The notes under the pieces: model-generated
Seen by the model: the letters and a program-made list of their open reading frames with translations, nothing else
The model's database searches: none
Told to the model about the DNA's origin: nothing
Assembly (NCBI GenBank): GCA_027574665.1
Contig: CM050676.1
Location: 2,408,157-2,472,156 of the forward strand
Reading direction: 5' to 3'
Length of the DNA stretch: 64,000 nucleotides
Source: Rhynochetos jubatus
Lineage: Eukaryota; Chordata; Aves; Eurypygiformes; Rhynochetidae
Position numbers and translations under genes: made by a program
Shown: one piece after another, positions 48,501-61,900 of the stretch
Layout: every line of letters starts with the position of its first letter
Position numbering within the stretch: position 1 is the stretch's first letter

Positions 48501-50317
48501 TCTTTCATTCGTAAGATAACCTGTGAAAACAGAACAGTCAATCTTCGTTTGAAAGAAGAGGATTTGAGGATTCTTCCCTGCTCCTGCACTACTTTGGAAA
48601 CGCCCTCTGAAAATACAACTAGATAGTAAAGCAGTGTTACTATCTGGTAATACATTATGGTCTCCTCCCACAGCCTTTTATTGCTTTTTTGTTGTTACTC
48701 CTTTAGCCATTTTCATCCACCTCTGCACTTCTTCCAAGCAAGTCTCTCAAGAACATCAGTTCCCAAGATTGTTTCATCACCTAAACTGCTCCAGAGTGCT
48801 TCGTGTAGCCTTTCAGGTACCAAACTGCTCAGTAAGCCAGTAACAGGCGGGCAGGAGAGAGAACGCTAAAATGTTACGTCAACATGACACCTTAAACAGC
48901 AGCAAGTGAATCAGCGCATGCTAAAACTGCCCGCTCAGGCTCCTCCTTACGCAGAGACATTTGAACCGGCTGAAAGCACAGTGGAAGCGAGACAGCTGCA
49001 AGTCGTGTTATGAAGCTGGTTCTATAGGGGCCTGGAGTTAGCTGAGGCTTAAATTTAGTAACACTTGTTTTTCTCTGGCTCCGTGAAGCCGCGCTGTCTC
49101 CCAGGGGGAAAGAGGGCATTACTGTCCTGACACCTGATTCAGCACAGGAGCGGAGGGCTGAAGCACGTAGGAATCTAGTGAAAAGCACAGCCCAGCCGTA
49201 GCCGGTCCGAGTGGATGACTGGGCTTACACACTTTTACCAGCTATTTTCCTGAGGGTTGCCTGTTAACTGTTCCCTTCAGGACTTAACGCTGGAAGACAG
49301 CTGTAAGCGACTGGGCCCCTAAAGCCCAGCGGTTCTGTTTACACGGAGTTCAGCGAGAACAGTATGTACAGCGCACAGCACGGCCATCCCACAGCTGCAG
49401 GGTCTCAAGATCACACCCAAGCGGGTCTTCGCCTTCCCCTCAGTCACGGGGCGGTTGCACTGAAACCGTTCAAAGCAGAGCACGAAGAGCAGAGCGCTAT
49501 GGAGAATACACAGCGGAGACCAAAGCACGGTCCGGCTGCAACAGCGCGGAAGGCCAACGCGAAGATGCAGATCTATCGATCTCTGCGGGATGAGGCCAAG
49601 AGAACAAACAGCAAGGTCAGTTCGGGTGCCTGGCAGCAGATTACAGCCCAACCCGGAAGGTGGGTTCTGCTGCCAGCCATTCTGTGCACCGCCAGGAGAG
49701 TACCGCCACAGCAGAAAAGCCAAGCCAGTGGGCAGAAGGGTAACCCTCGCCCCTGGACAGCGGCACGGAGGTGACTGAAGCGTTGCTGGAAGCAGTCTTA
49801 CATAAACGGCAAGATTACGTTTCAAAACGACCAGCTCTTGGGTTTGCTGCCTTACACCCTGACCCCCGTGCCGGGGGTGTGGGGAAGCCGCGAGCGAGCC
49901 CCGGGGTGCCCACCACGGGCGGCACCGCGGCTGCCTACAGCAGGAACCGGGAACTGCACAGCCGGCGGGAATCACCCGTTCGTGCCCAGAAATGTCAGCT
50001 TTATGCCTCGGAACACGGCCCCGAGCGTCCCTCCTGCTCCCCACGCCACCACCACCCTGCCACAGCGGGTTCGGCCCGGCCCCGCCCGGCCCGGCCCGCC
50101 CCCGGCCCTGACTGACGGGGCTGGGGCTGGGGCTGGGGCCGGGGCTGGGGCCGGGGCCGGGGCCGGGGGCCAAGGGCGCGGGGCCGCACTCACCTGGCTC
50201 GTACTTGAGGTAGAGGATGGAGACGATGAAGTAGGCCATGTCGAAGAGCGGGAACACGGGCACGGCGGCGAAGGCGGCCACCAGCTCCCCGAGCTGCAGG
50301 GCCCCCGCCAGCTCCAT
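45546..50317 (-). CDS. TMEM38A: TRIC-A trimeric intracellular cation channel, six exons
   Basis: TRIC-A is a trimeric potassium channel of the sarcoplasmic/endoplasmic reticulum that supplies counter-current during calcium release. Exons are 50194-50317 (ATG at 50317), 47916-48072, 47208-47392, 46551-46638, 46330-46447 and 45546-45773. They total 900 nt, or 299 codons, the same length as the human protein, with all phases and GT/AG ends consistent. Recognisable segments are [20 protein letters not shown] near the N-terminus, [19 protein letters not shown] near 70-85, the family KEV motif at about 122-124, and a His-rich [10 protein letters not shown] loop near 135-144. The C-terminal tail is Lys-rich (KRKAKK) and suits ER retention. 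The start codon lies in a CpG island shared with divergent SMIM7, about 320 bp between start codons. A CR1 fragment sits in intron 5 and a GGGGCC-type repeat in intron 1. The gene looks intact. Confidence 0.97.
45801..46050 (-). mobile_element. CR1 LINE 3' fragment in TMEM38A intron 5
   Basis: This is a 5'-truncated CR1 of about 250 bp, in the same orientation as TMEM38A. Read on the minus strand it contains GGGAAGAATTCCTTCC-type sequence in complement, CACTGGGACAGGTTGCCCAG, TGGATGAGGCTGGGAGCACC and GGTTGGAACTGGATGATCTT. It shares long stretches with the copy at 16485-16977. Both edges are approximate. Confidence 0.9.
50117..50171. repeat. GGGGCC/GGGGCT hexanucleotide tandem repeat
   Basis: Eight perfect-length hexamers on the plus strand (three GGGGCT, one GGGGCC, one GGGGCT, three GGGGCC) plus a terminal GGGGGCC. 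The tract is in TMEM38A intron 1, just beyond its first splice donor. The G-rich strand is antisense to TMEM38A and could form G-quadruplexes. Confidence 0.9.
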
Positions 50318-50638
50318 GGCGGCAGCGGGCAGCCCCCGCCGCCCGCCCGCCCTCCGCCGCTCGCCCCGGGCCGCCCCCGGACCCGCCTACAGAGGGACGT
50401 CCCGGGGCGCGGCCTTGGCGGCTAACGGGGCTGTGGCGGCGGGGGGAGGCGGGACCGGCGCAGCCCAGTGCCGCGGGGCGGTTCCTTGTGCCGCCGCCGC
50501 TGTGGGACGGTGTCCGGGAGCCGCGCTCGCCCCCGCTGGCCCCCCCCGCCCCCTCCCCCGGTGCCTCCGGCGAGCGCAGGCGCCGCACCGGAGCGAGCAG
50601 CTCCCGCCCTTTCCGCTTCCGCCGCCGGAGCCGCCGCC

Positions 50639-52286
<1,648 letters not shown>

Positions 52287-52556
52287 AAGTCATCCCCAAA
52301 CGTGCCTGTAACTTGGAAGAGACTTTTGGCTGGAAACCTAACTTTTCTATAATGTAAAATATTATGATGCTTTCAAAACGCAGCCCTGGGATTGTGGCCT
52401 GTTCCTCGGTACACGCTCGAGGGCCGGGATGCATTCATCCTCCGCAGCCGGTCGCGTAACGATACGGTGTGTGCCGGTTCGCGTGCTGCCGAGGGGATGG
52501 AGCCTTTAGGCCCCTGAGCCAAAATCTTCAAAGTGAAATGATTTCAACTTTACTGA

Positions 52557-52562
52557 AATAAA
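52557..52562 (+). terminator. SMIM7: Poly(A) signal of SMIM7
   Basis: AATAAA (in GAAATAAAGAG) lies about 270 bp past the SMIM7 stop codon, a normal 3' UTR length. A second AATAAA at 52992-52997 could serve a longer transcript. Confidence 0.6.
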
Positions 52563-52999
52563 GAGAACTTTAAATTGTTTTGCTAGGCTTCCAGTGCGGT
52601 ACCTGGTACGGCGGGTGGAACTGGAGCGTGACCGAAGATCACGTTCGTAACGCTCTGCGCTTAGTCACTCCCAGCTCGTGATGTGTCTGCTAGTGACACG
52701 TCCTTGCCCAGGGTACCTGGAAATCACACTTCTCATTTTTATAAAGTTGAGCCAAGTGTTGGTGTAACGTCTCACTGTTCCATTTGGGGGTTTTTTTGGA
52801 GAAAAAAGGATGATTAAAAAACTGGGATTCTCACCTTCTCGCTGTTTTTTCCAACAAAATGCTTTTTAAATTAAAATTTCAAAGGTAAGATTTTGTTATC
52901 TAAGCAATACGTAAGGGATTTGGAATAGGAAAAATAGCAAAAAATTCTATAAGCCAATCCTAAGGTTTCTGAATCATCTTGGAGTTGGTTGAATAAAGT

Positions 53000-54171
53000 T
53001 GTTCTATTTAAGGGCAAAACACGTATTTGATGCCGTGTTCATTCTGTCACAGGAGGAATCAGTCCAGCGTTGGTGTGTTTTGGGAGTTGTGCCCGGATTG
53101 TCTCGTTCGTGTTCCTGTTAAGTTAGCCTCTTTTCCAGCAGTTTTCCCCCAGCATCACCAGGATCATTAAGAGCGAGTGCAGTGCTGGGTATCCTTGAAA
53201 TCAAACTGTAACCTACTGGCGGCGCTTCCTTGGCTTCAGTTCCTGCTGGGGAGGAGAGAGAGGCTCAGATTTTTAGCCAATACCTGGGACCTTATCTGGA
53301 TGCAGCCAGGTGGTCAGACACCAGCGCTGGGCCCTCAGCAATTTACTCGGGTCGCCTTTTGCACTGACCGAGGTTTTTATGAATTCTTTCGGGAAAGATG
53401 GTTCGGGGGAAGATGCCTTGCTGTAAGGGACGTACAAAAAGGATTCTCTGAGTGTGTTGTCGTGGCACCCAACCAAAATCCAGTGCTTTATGTAGCTCTT
53501 GAAAAACATGTTCTCCTTAATATTCGTTAAACCAAGCCTTCCTGACATGCATGGGGAGGGGGGGAGGCCGTCACCGTCCGCGTGACCCACCGCAGCGCTC
53601 GGGCACGGTTTGAGTCGGGGGTTAAATTCTTGCTGGGGGAAACGCTTGCTGCTGCGCAGAACCGAAACCGCTTTCTGAGCAGCGCTGCGAGTGCGGCGAG
53701 CACGGGAAACGCAGGAGGACCACGCTCTGGTGGCAAAGGAACACAGACCGCGTTAGCACGCCGCATCGATGATGGGGCTCAGTAGCGTGCGGCCGCCTCA
53801 GGAGCTGTTCAGATGAGGAGAAGCTGTCGTTGGGATCCTAGGGAGGCCTTTCTGAAACGGTTCGTTCTGCGCTGCTCTTCAGGGCTTTGGGAAGCTGAAC
53901 TGCTGGGCTGGCGGCGTACGCAGTGGTGCCGAATGCCCTTCCCTGGGTTTTGCTGTACCGAGCCCATCTTTGTACCATTACGCTTCTGAAAACCTGACCA
54001 GCTTTTTACGGGTGGGTTCCTCGGAACCAGGGAGACGAGCCAAGTGAGAAGGTACACGCGGCCGTGCAAGGAACCGTTCAGCTTCTGCCTGGTTACCCCC
54101 TTCCAGGCAACGGCTGGAAGTTCGCCGTCGCCGCCTCACCCGTTACGCTGAAAACGCGAACGCCAAGTTCT
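53000..54171. other. Intergenic stretch between SMIM7 and MED26
   Basis: I see no gene or transposon here. The open frame at 53177-53530 plus has no recognisable motif or splice context. CpG density rises from about 53570 towards MED26. Confidence 0.55.
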
Positions 54172-54381
54172 GCCGCGGGGCACAACGTCCCAGCCGCGGG
54201 GCACAACGTCCCAGCCCCGCGGCACAACGTCCCAGCCCCGCGGCACAACCTCCCAGCCCCGCGGCACAACGTCCCAGCCGCGGGGCACAACGTCCCAGCC
54301 CCGCGGCACAACGTCCCAGCCGCGGGGCACAACGTCCCAGCCCCGCGGCACAACGTCCCAGCCCCGCGGCACAACCTCCCA
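54172..54381. repeat. 21-bp minisatellite upstream of MED26
   Basis: Ten exact-length 21-bp units of the form GCCGCGGGGCACAACGTCCC-A or GCCCCGCGGCACAACGTCCC-A, with two copies reading AACCTCCC. Using a for the CGCGGGG form, b for the CCGCGG form and c for the CCTCCC variant, the order is a a b c b a b a b c. The unit is a multiple of three with no stop, so both strands show long repetitive open frames (AGHNVPA and GWDVVPR types). I regard these as by-products. The array ends about 780 bp upstream of the MED26 ATG, in the CpG-island flank. Confidence 0.93.
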
Positions 54382-54389
54382 GCCCCGGC

Positions 54390-55960
54390 TCTTTTTCCGG
54401 CCCCTCCGCCGGGTGTTCACAAGGCCAAGGGCCGCGTTACCTTCCTGCGCGCCTGGACCGAGGCACGTGCACTGCGCCAGCCCGGCGCCGTCCGAGTGGC
54501 GATGGTTTATTCCCACCTTTATTCACCCAAACCCTCTCCCCACGCGGGGGTCGCTGCCGCCGCCCGGCCGGGGCCGCCTCCCGCGGAGGGTGGCCCGCGG
54601 AAGCGCTATCGGCCCGGTACGCGTCGGGAGCTGGCGCTCGGCGGGCTCGCTCCTCTCCCCGCTGGGCCGCGGCGCCCGCCCAAGCCCGGGCTCCCGCCGC
54701 CGCCCCCCTCGCCCCGGGCCCGCCGGCCGCCATGCTCCGCCGCGCACGTCCGGCCGCCCCCGCCTGGCGCAGGCGCGCCCCGCTCCCGCCCGCTGCGCAG
54801 GCGCGCCCCCCGCACGGCCACACAGCGCAGGCGCCCTCCGTGCCCGCCGGTGCGTACGGCGGAGCGTCAGGGGCGCGCCGTGCGTTTCGGCGTCGGGCGT
54901 GTCCCAGGGTGCCCTGCGCGGGGCTGGCTCCTGCCCACAGTTGAGTTTGGCCCCGAGCGGAACACTCGGGCCCGGCCCGGTCGCGCCGTCGCGGTTCCCG
55001 CCGCGCCCCGCTCCCAGCGCCGCTGCCCCCGCCTCGCGGGGAGCGAACATGCGACTCCGGCTCCCCGAGGAGGCCGCCGCCGGCGAGTGAGGAGCCGCCG
55101 CCCCGGCCCGGCCCGGCCCCGCCGCCCGCCCGCCCCGGCCGCAGCCGCCCCGCTTCGCCCAGGCAATGACAGCGGCTCCGGCCCCCTCCCCGCAGCAGAT
55201 CAGGGACCGGCTGCTGCAGGCCATCGACCCGCAGAGCAACGTGAGTACGGCCCGCCGGGCCCCGCGGCTCCCGTGCCGGCAGCGCGGGGACGCCGGCCGC
55301 GGCCCGTCGCCGCGGCCCCACGCAGCCGCCCGCCCGCCCGGGGCTTTTGCCCCGCCGTCCCTCGCCGCTGTCCGAGGGCGCGCGGGGGCCGCGCGTCCGC
55401 CGCCGGCCTCGCCTCCCGCCGGGACGGCGGCTGCGGCCGGGTTCCTCCCCGGGCACCGGAAGCCTCCGCTGCGGGCGGTAGCGGGGAGCTCCCCAGCGCC
55501 CTGCCCGCTCCGGGGTCCTGCTGCCAGCCGTGCCTCGCCGCCCGCTCCCCCGAGCCGGCACCGCGGGGCTGCCGCGGGGGCGGCACCGAGGCTTCTCCCC
55601 TCTTCCCAGGGGGTCGCGTCCGTCTCTCGCCGCGCCGCCTCCCGCCGCCGCACGGCACCCTCCGGGGCCCGGCCGGCGCTGCCCGGCCATGCGGCTTGCG
55701 GCCGGGCGGCCTCCCGACGCCAGGCCGCGGCTCGGGCGCGGCCTGCAGGGGGCTCTGGGCCGGGCTCCGCCGCCGCTCGCCGGGACCTTCCGGGGCGCCC
55801 ACCTGTTCCTCGGCCCGCGCGGCCGCCTCCAGCCGGGGCCGTGGGGTACCCCGGGCTGCGCGGACGCCGGGAGGGCTTCAACGGTGACTTCGGGGCTCTG
55901 GAGCCGCTCCAGCACCGAGCGGCCTGGGTCCTCGCTGTTATCCTCCCCTGCAGCGCGCTA
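54390..55960 (+). promoter_or_regulatory. MED26: CpG-island promoter of MED26
   Basis: Extremely GC- and CpG-rich sequence surrounds the first MED26 coding exon and runs into intron 1. It includes NRF1-like GCGCAGGCGC motifs near 54770-54835 (CTGCGCAGGCGC, GCGCAGGCGCCC), typical of housekeeping promoters. It supports very long open frames on both strands (up to about 600 codons) that arise from base composition. Confidence 0.75.
55166..55240 (+). CDS. MED26: Mediator subunit 26, first coding exon only
   Basis: MED26 is a metazoan Mediator subunit that helps recruit elongation factors through its N-terminal TFIIS-like domain. This exon encodes 25 residues, MTAAPAPSPQQIRDRLLQAI then DPQSN, and ends at AAC before a strong GTGAGT donor in phase 0. 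It matches the start of the human protein closely, with one extra Pro. The remaining exons, carrying the rest of the TFIIS N-terminal domain and the long C-terminal part, are not in this window. The expected next-exon motif (LINDVRKK) is absent from every frame to 64000. Confidence 0.93.
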
Positions 55961-58900
55961 ATGAGCTTATCCGCTCCTTCTGGGATGGAGCGCAAGGGCA
56001 GAAGTCGGCGTGTTTTTCACCTGCAAGCGGCCCTAAGGTTTAAGTGGTGGTTATCCAGAGTACGTTTACTCCTTTTAAGGATTTTTGGCACGTTAAGGCA
56101 GTTCTCCGCTTAGGTGTTTATTACCCTGAGAGGACTGCGGAGCCTGCAAGCTGTCAGATTTTTGAATCTCAGATCGACGGTCACCGCAGCGGGATGCAAA
56201 GGTGGGTTTGTCTCGGCCGTCTGCAGTTTGTGGGGGCAGCCACGGGTGCGTCAGGCCGAGCACACGCGTGCCTGATTCCAGGAGGCTGGTTACGTGAAAC
56301 GGTGTTGCGGTTCTATTAAAGTCGTACCTGCTTCTGTCTGAATAAGCGTGGGGTTTCCTGTGATAGACCGGTATCGAAGTCGTAAAGCAGCTAACGGAGT
56401 TACTGCCGTTCGCAGGCGTTGCGGAGCGCCCTGCGTGCGACACGAAACTGAAGAAAAATCCCTCTGACCTTGTAGCTGCCTCAGTAGTCGCCCGCGATGC
56501 GCGTTGGTCATGAGCTGCAGTAGTGCATGTTCGAGTAACGCTGATGAATTATGGTGGTGATGGTGGGCTGCTAAATGTCAGCGTTTGAGTTTGCAGCACT
56601 TTAACGTGGATCTTGCTTAAATGTCAGTTAGTACACTCTGAGTTTTGTTTGCTTTGAGTTTTCTTCTTGTGGCTGCAAATTTTTCACCTCACAACAGACC
56701 GAGTGTCAACTTGGTTTAATAAAATTCTAACGCATCTATGGTTTCTTGTCACTTCCAAACCGTGGCAGCACTGGTTCCCCTGCTTCTGGTGTCACTTTCT
56801 AAACCACCGTGGCTGTGTGGAATTAAGTGGCCGGGAAATACATTTTGTGATGGCTGCTTTTCTTTCTCTCCGTACGTTCACGATACGTGATGTCGTGAAT
56901 GTGCTTGCGGTTTGGTTGGGATGAGGGGGACCAGAAATAACCAAGCAGCTGTCTGCAGGGGGAGTGAGCATCGGCCAATAGCTCTGCTGAGCTTCCAGCA
57001 GGTCAGTAGCCCCACAAGCTGAGGAGTAGCGTACGTTAAATTATAATTCTGCATACTTGATACTTATCCAGGGCAATAATTGGTGGTGGAAAAAATCAAC
57101 CCATTGTTTAGAAATGCCTGTAGGCAGGGGGCTGTCTTCATTTTAACCTTTCCTTTGGACGAGAGCAGAGGTGGTGTAGCCGTGATTCGTTGTGCAGCCT
57201 TAGAGCCCGGACCTTTTTCTCCAAAGCCCATAGAATACGTGGGAAAGGGTTGATAAAACTGTCATGCTGTTTTCACGAAGGGAAGAAAAAATGAAATTTT
57301 GAACGTGCTTAAAAGCAGGTTCTGAATTGAATCGCACTTGGGCACCAGCGTGGAAGCGTAAGAAACTGTTGTGATGCTTTCCCGCAGGAAGAAGTCGAAG
57401 CGGCTACGAGCTGCGGCACTTGCTGGTACTCACGGCAAGCTGACTGCTCTCTTCTGGCTTTCAGAACCTTCTCCTCACAGAAGGGGTTGCGTGCCGACGT
57501 AGAGCATTCATTATTGTGATCGACTTCCTTGTTTACCGAGAAAGTCCAGCTTTGAGGCCTGGATTTCATTCAGGCTTTTCAGTGTAATTGTTGGTGTACG
57601 CGCGTGTTTCTGGAGAGGGTGAAAACGGCAGGAATGTTGTCTGGTGTGCAAAAACCAGGCCAGTTTTGTGAGCTTGAGGAGGAGGAGACGGCTCTTCGTA
57701 GTGCTCTACTGTGGGGCGCTGTGAATTTAAGCTTCGCTGATACGTTCCCTGGTGGGGGCTGTTTCTCCGTTGCCGATACTCGTTCCAGCGTAGCTGGGAA
57801 GGTCTTTGTGGTATATCCAAAACTCTGAGGTCCTGCCTTAAACTGAATTGACAAAAGAGAAGTTCCCCTGCCTGGGGTGAGTCGAACTGGCCTGAAGTAA
57901 TCTTTTCCCCAAGTTTTGATCCATCATCTTCTGTTCATCTTCAACTGCTGCGCGGAGCTGTGCTGACTCAGGAGCAATGTTTTAATTGTACACGTGCCTT
58001 TAGTGCTGGAGACCTCTCCTAGTGATTGCTGCAGAAGATATTTATAACTTAGTTTCACACACTTAGTTCAGATTTTACACGGGTAACCTCCATTTCAAAG
58101 GAGACCTATAAGAAACAAGCTATTTTTAAAAAATTACATCATCTTGGAAGCCACCCGGGATGTCTGGTGTTATGTCTTCATTTATTCAGCCTTTTCCCCT
58201 CGAAAAAACATATGGGCAGACTACTTCTGCTACACGACTTAAGCGCTATCACCATCCATTTCCTTCCAACGCTCGTGCGTTAGTGGGAACGTACCAAGGC
58301 TGGTGTCGGAGGGAAGCGTGGGTTTAGTGGTATCGCCCGCAGCGATGGGTGACGGGATTTTTCTTGTAGGGAAAATCCTTTCCCTGGAAGAACAGCGTAG
58401 AAACAGTAGCGGGAGTATCTGAAACCGTTACTGCAGCGCTTCTGTGAGGTCTTGCCGGGGAGGTGCTCCCTGGTGCTGGTGGAAGCAACGCTTTTCCCTT
58501 CGGGCTCGAGCGTGCGGAGGAACCACCTCTTCCACCAGGCGGAACACCTTCGCCTTGTTAAACTGGGCTCTGCGCTCTTGGGGGAATTGGTTACCTGGTG
58601 TCAGGAATAATGAGATCTGTTCGGTTTTGCTCTGTGGGAAAGCCTGTCCTTTCCAACTGGCTGTTAGAATTGTGCTGGCAATTAAATGGCTCCTCATCCT
58701 GAACACGTAGCAGTCTTCCTGATGTTAGTTATGAGACGGCAGCGTAATTCTTTGCCGTTCGTACCTCTCTGCGACACCAACCTAGCTTTGGGTTGAGTAA
58801 CGACCCGTTCTGTGCCCGCTGGGCGGTTGGGGTCGATGGTAAGCCAGGCTGCCGTTCGTGCGGGATCTCCGTTGGCCTTGCTGCTCGCACCTTCGGGAGG

Positions 58901-61900
58901 TCTGTGGTCTGAATGGTTAATAATGGATTGGACCGCGGGCTGTAATGTGAAATAGTGCGTTGGCCTGGGCTGATCTTCCACGAGTTCAAGGCGCTCCCGT
59001 GGCTGTTCTCTGTGTCGCTTGCTTTCCCAGAGTCCCAGGAACAAAGGCCCATCCTTGGTGATCAATACACCTTCTGGGATTGAGAGTGAGAAGGGGAGAG
59101 CAGGTGCCAGACACGGCTGTAACAATATCAGCGGGGGAGTAGAGGGAGTGGGTAGTTCCCTTAGGGAGGGTCTTGGCGGTTCCTTTGGACGCAGGGAAGG
59201 GTTCCGTGTGGGCGAAAGCAGACTAGGCATGGCTTTTGCTTTAGCTTTATCCTTTCTGTCAGGCCTTAATAAGCTTATCAGTTTTGAGGAAGCTGCGGCG
59301 TGCAGGGGCTGGAGCCTGTTGTACCGCGCACCCTCTCTGTCCGCTTCCTTATTATAGCTCCTCTCGAGCAGTGCTGCGTTTCGCCCGTCAAGGCAGCGGG
59401 TTGTCTTCAGGTGGGTGGTGAAACAAGTGGGTGACTGTGGCGTTTCCCAAAGCGCAGGGTCTGAAGTGTCCTTGCTGTGTCAGTCCTGGGTTCCAGATCA
59501 AGATTTGGGCCTGTGGCAGCAAGTCCCATTATGTTCAGTTTCTTCACGATTTAAATAACCTCAAACGAGGCTGGCTGCTTTTTATGATGCTCTGCGTTGT
59601 AACCAGCTGGGTACCCTGGAATTCACCCGGCTGAGGGTGGTGGTATCGTTGGTTTCTTGGCCTTGCTTTGCAGCTTACCTGCCCCCCTCTTTCCAAAACA
59701 GCTTTTTTTGCTTGGTGGAAGTATTTTCCAACAGCACCAGTGGCGCTTACCTGGACACTGAGTTCAGCTGGTCCCAGTTGGCACCTGTGTGGGTAGCTGC
59801 TTGGACAGACCTGGACAGTTTATCAGTGGTGATACAGCTTGGTGCTTCCTGAGAGTGGTTTTTGAGGGGGGGATTAAAAACGTCGTCTGCACAGCACCCC
59901 TTGCAGAGGTGGGACCATTACAAAGTTTGAGGCTGCTGAACCAAAATGTGAGCGAACAAAAGTAGCTGAGAGCTTGGATTGAGGGGTCAAAGCAAGGGAA
60001 GGCCAAGCTGCCTTCCTGTTGTTAATTCCTTGAAACTCCGCAGGTTGCAGTGATGCTGGCAGTAGTCACTTGCTCTCGAGCTGTAATTGGTGTGTTTGTT
60101 TCTGCAGCAGTGACAATTCAAATAACACCCACTTCTTATTCCTGCTACACACACCCATTTTATGTGTGCCCGTGCGGCTCTTTGCAGGATCGTGCAGTGA
60201 ACTAATCCGGGGGATTGATCAGGGTTTAAAAAGGAAAATACGTTTTTTCCCTGCGTAGCGTTACCTGATAAAGCTCGGGGTGCATCACTGACAGCGCTGG
60301 CGCAGGTGTGGCAGCAGAATTGGGTGTTAAAGTGCCTAAATACGGCAGCTGACAAACGGAGTGCTGTTTGCTTCCTCGGGCTTCCCTGCTGCCTTAGCAG
60401 GCTGGATTGGGACTTTGTAGGGAAGAGGGCTGTGTTACCATACCTCGCCGTGGTTTTGAGATGAGAGTGGATGCCATAAATGAGCGTTCCTTTACGGAGG
60501 TTTTATTGTTACTGTTGCTTGTGCGTGGTTCAGAGGTGCCTGGAATCGTACCTTGTGCTTGTCGCGATGCAGTAACGCAAGGGAACCCTTCGTGGATATC
60601 CAGGAGGATGCTGCTGAGTAGCACGCTTTGCCACTCCGAGTAAACCACCTTACAGTAAAGGCCAGCGCGCCCAATAATCAAAAATTGACTTGGCTTCAAC
60701 TCCCATGCTTGCACCAGCTCAGACTGCCAACGGAGCCGCGCCCGGCGGGAGAGCTGCTGTGATCCCCATCCACTTCCCCACCTCCAGCTGCACATTCCTG
60801 TTCCCTCCCTTGTGCTGGGTCAGCCAAAGAACTCACCTGGCCAAACCCCACCTGAAAGGGGGCTCGTCTGGGGCCTCATTCCCTGCACTGGCTCCTCGTG
60901 GGCTCAGGACGATGGGAGTTTTGGCACAGAGCAGTGGGGGGGAGCGTGAGCGACGCTGGGGCAGTGGCAGCCCCAAGCGGTACCAGCTCAGGCTGTTGGA
61001 GAGCAGCACCCTCCAGCCAGACCCTCCTCGGTTTGTCAGGTCGGTTCGTTAAAGGGGATCGAGGTTTTTAAGTCCAGATGCTAAAACTGGGCAGCAGGTA
61101 GCTGGCTGCGCAGGCTGTGGCCTGGAGCCGTGGTGAGAAGTGAGCTCTGAGCGCTCAGAGGCTGGAGGGAAATGACTTATCTGACACATTTTTCTTGCTA
61201 TAACCATGAAGCAGTTTACAGCGTGGAAGAACCAACTTTTTGTAGGTAGAATAAACACCAGGAGTAATCTCTGGCAGTCCCCAGGAACCACAGCGTGGGA
61301 GGGACGGCTGGTGTGTAAGATGTGTGTCCTTCCAGGAGAGACTGACTACAACAAACATCCCAGCCAGCGAGGAACCTGAGGCTGCCGTTTCCCAAGCGGC
61401 TCTGGCTGGGGGCAGCTGTCTTCCTGCGGCCCCTGCGCACCCGGGACCTGCGGTGAGCCCTTGGGGTGTGCGCTGGCACCCCAGGGACCCAGGAAAGCAG
61501 GGAGCTGAGGCGGCTGAGCGGGGGGTCCCAGGACGGCTGGAGCTGGTGTGGGACGCGCGTGGCGTGCAGCCAGATGGGCTCCCGCTGCCGAGGTGTTGCA
61601 GCCTGGCCCGCGAGGGAGGGAAGATGCTTGCTGTCTGAAGCTCCCAAGTGCGGAAAGACCCAGTTGGTGTCTTGGAAAATATGAAGACCTTCAGCTTAGC
61701 CTGGTTTGAGAAGTCGAGACCTGGGACAGAAACCCCAGTTTGTCACTTCGTAGGGTTTTGTGCGGTGAGTTGGGGGTGAGCCCGGTTTAGGAGTGCGTAC
61801 GGCGTGCGTTGCTGCCTCGCCGGGGTTTTTGGTTTGGCTGTGTGACACAGCCCTGTTCATTCTGGCACCTTTGGCTCCTGATCCGAGGAGTTTCAGCGCA

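Noticed and set aside
54064..56113. Very long open frames on both strands (up to about 607 codons) around the MED26 promoter
   Set aside because: They overlap each other in several frames, are Pro/Arg/Ala/Gly-rich as expected from CpG-island composition, and partly arise from the 21-bp repeat. Only the short MED26 exon matches a known protein.
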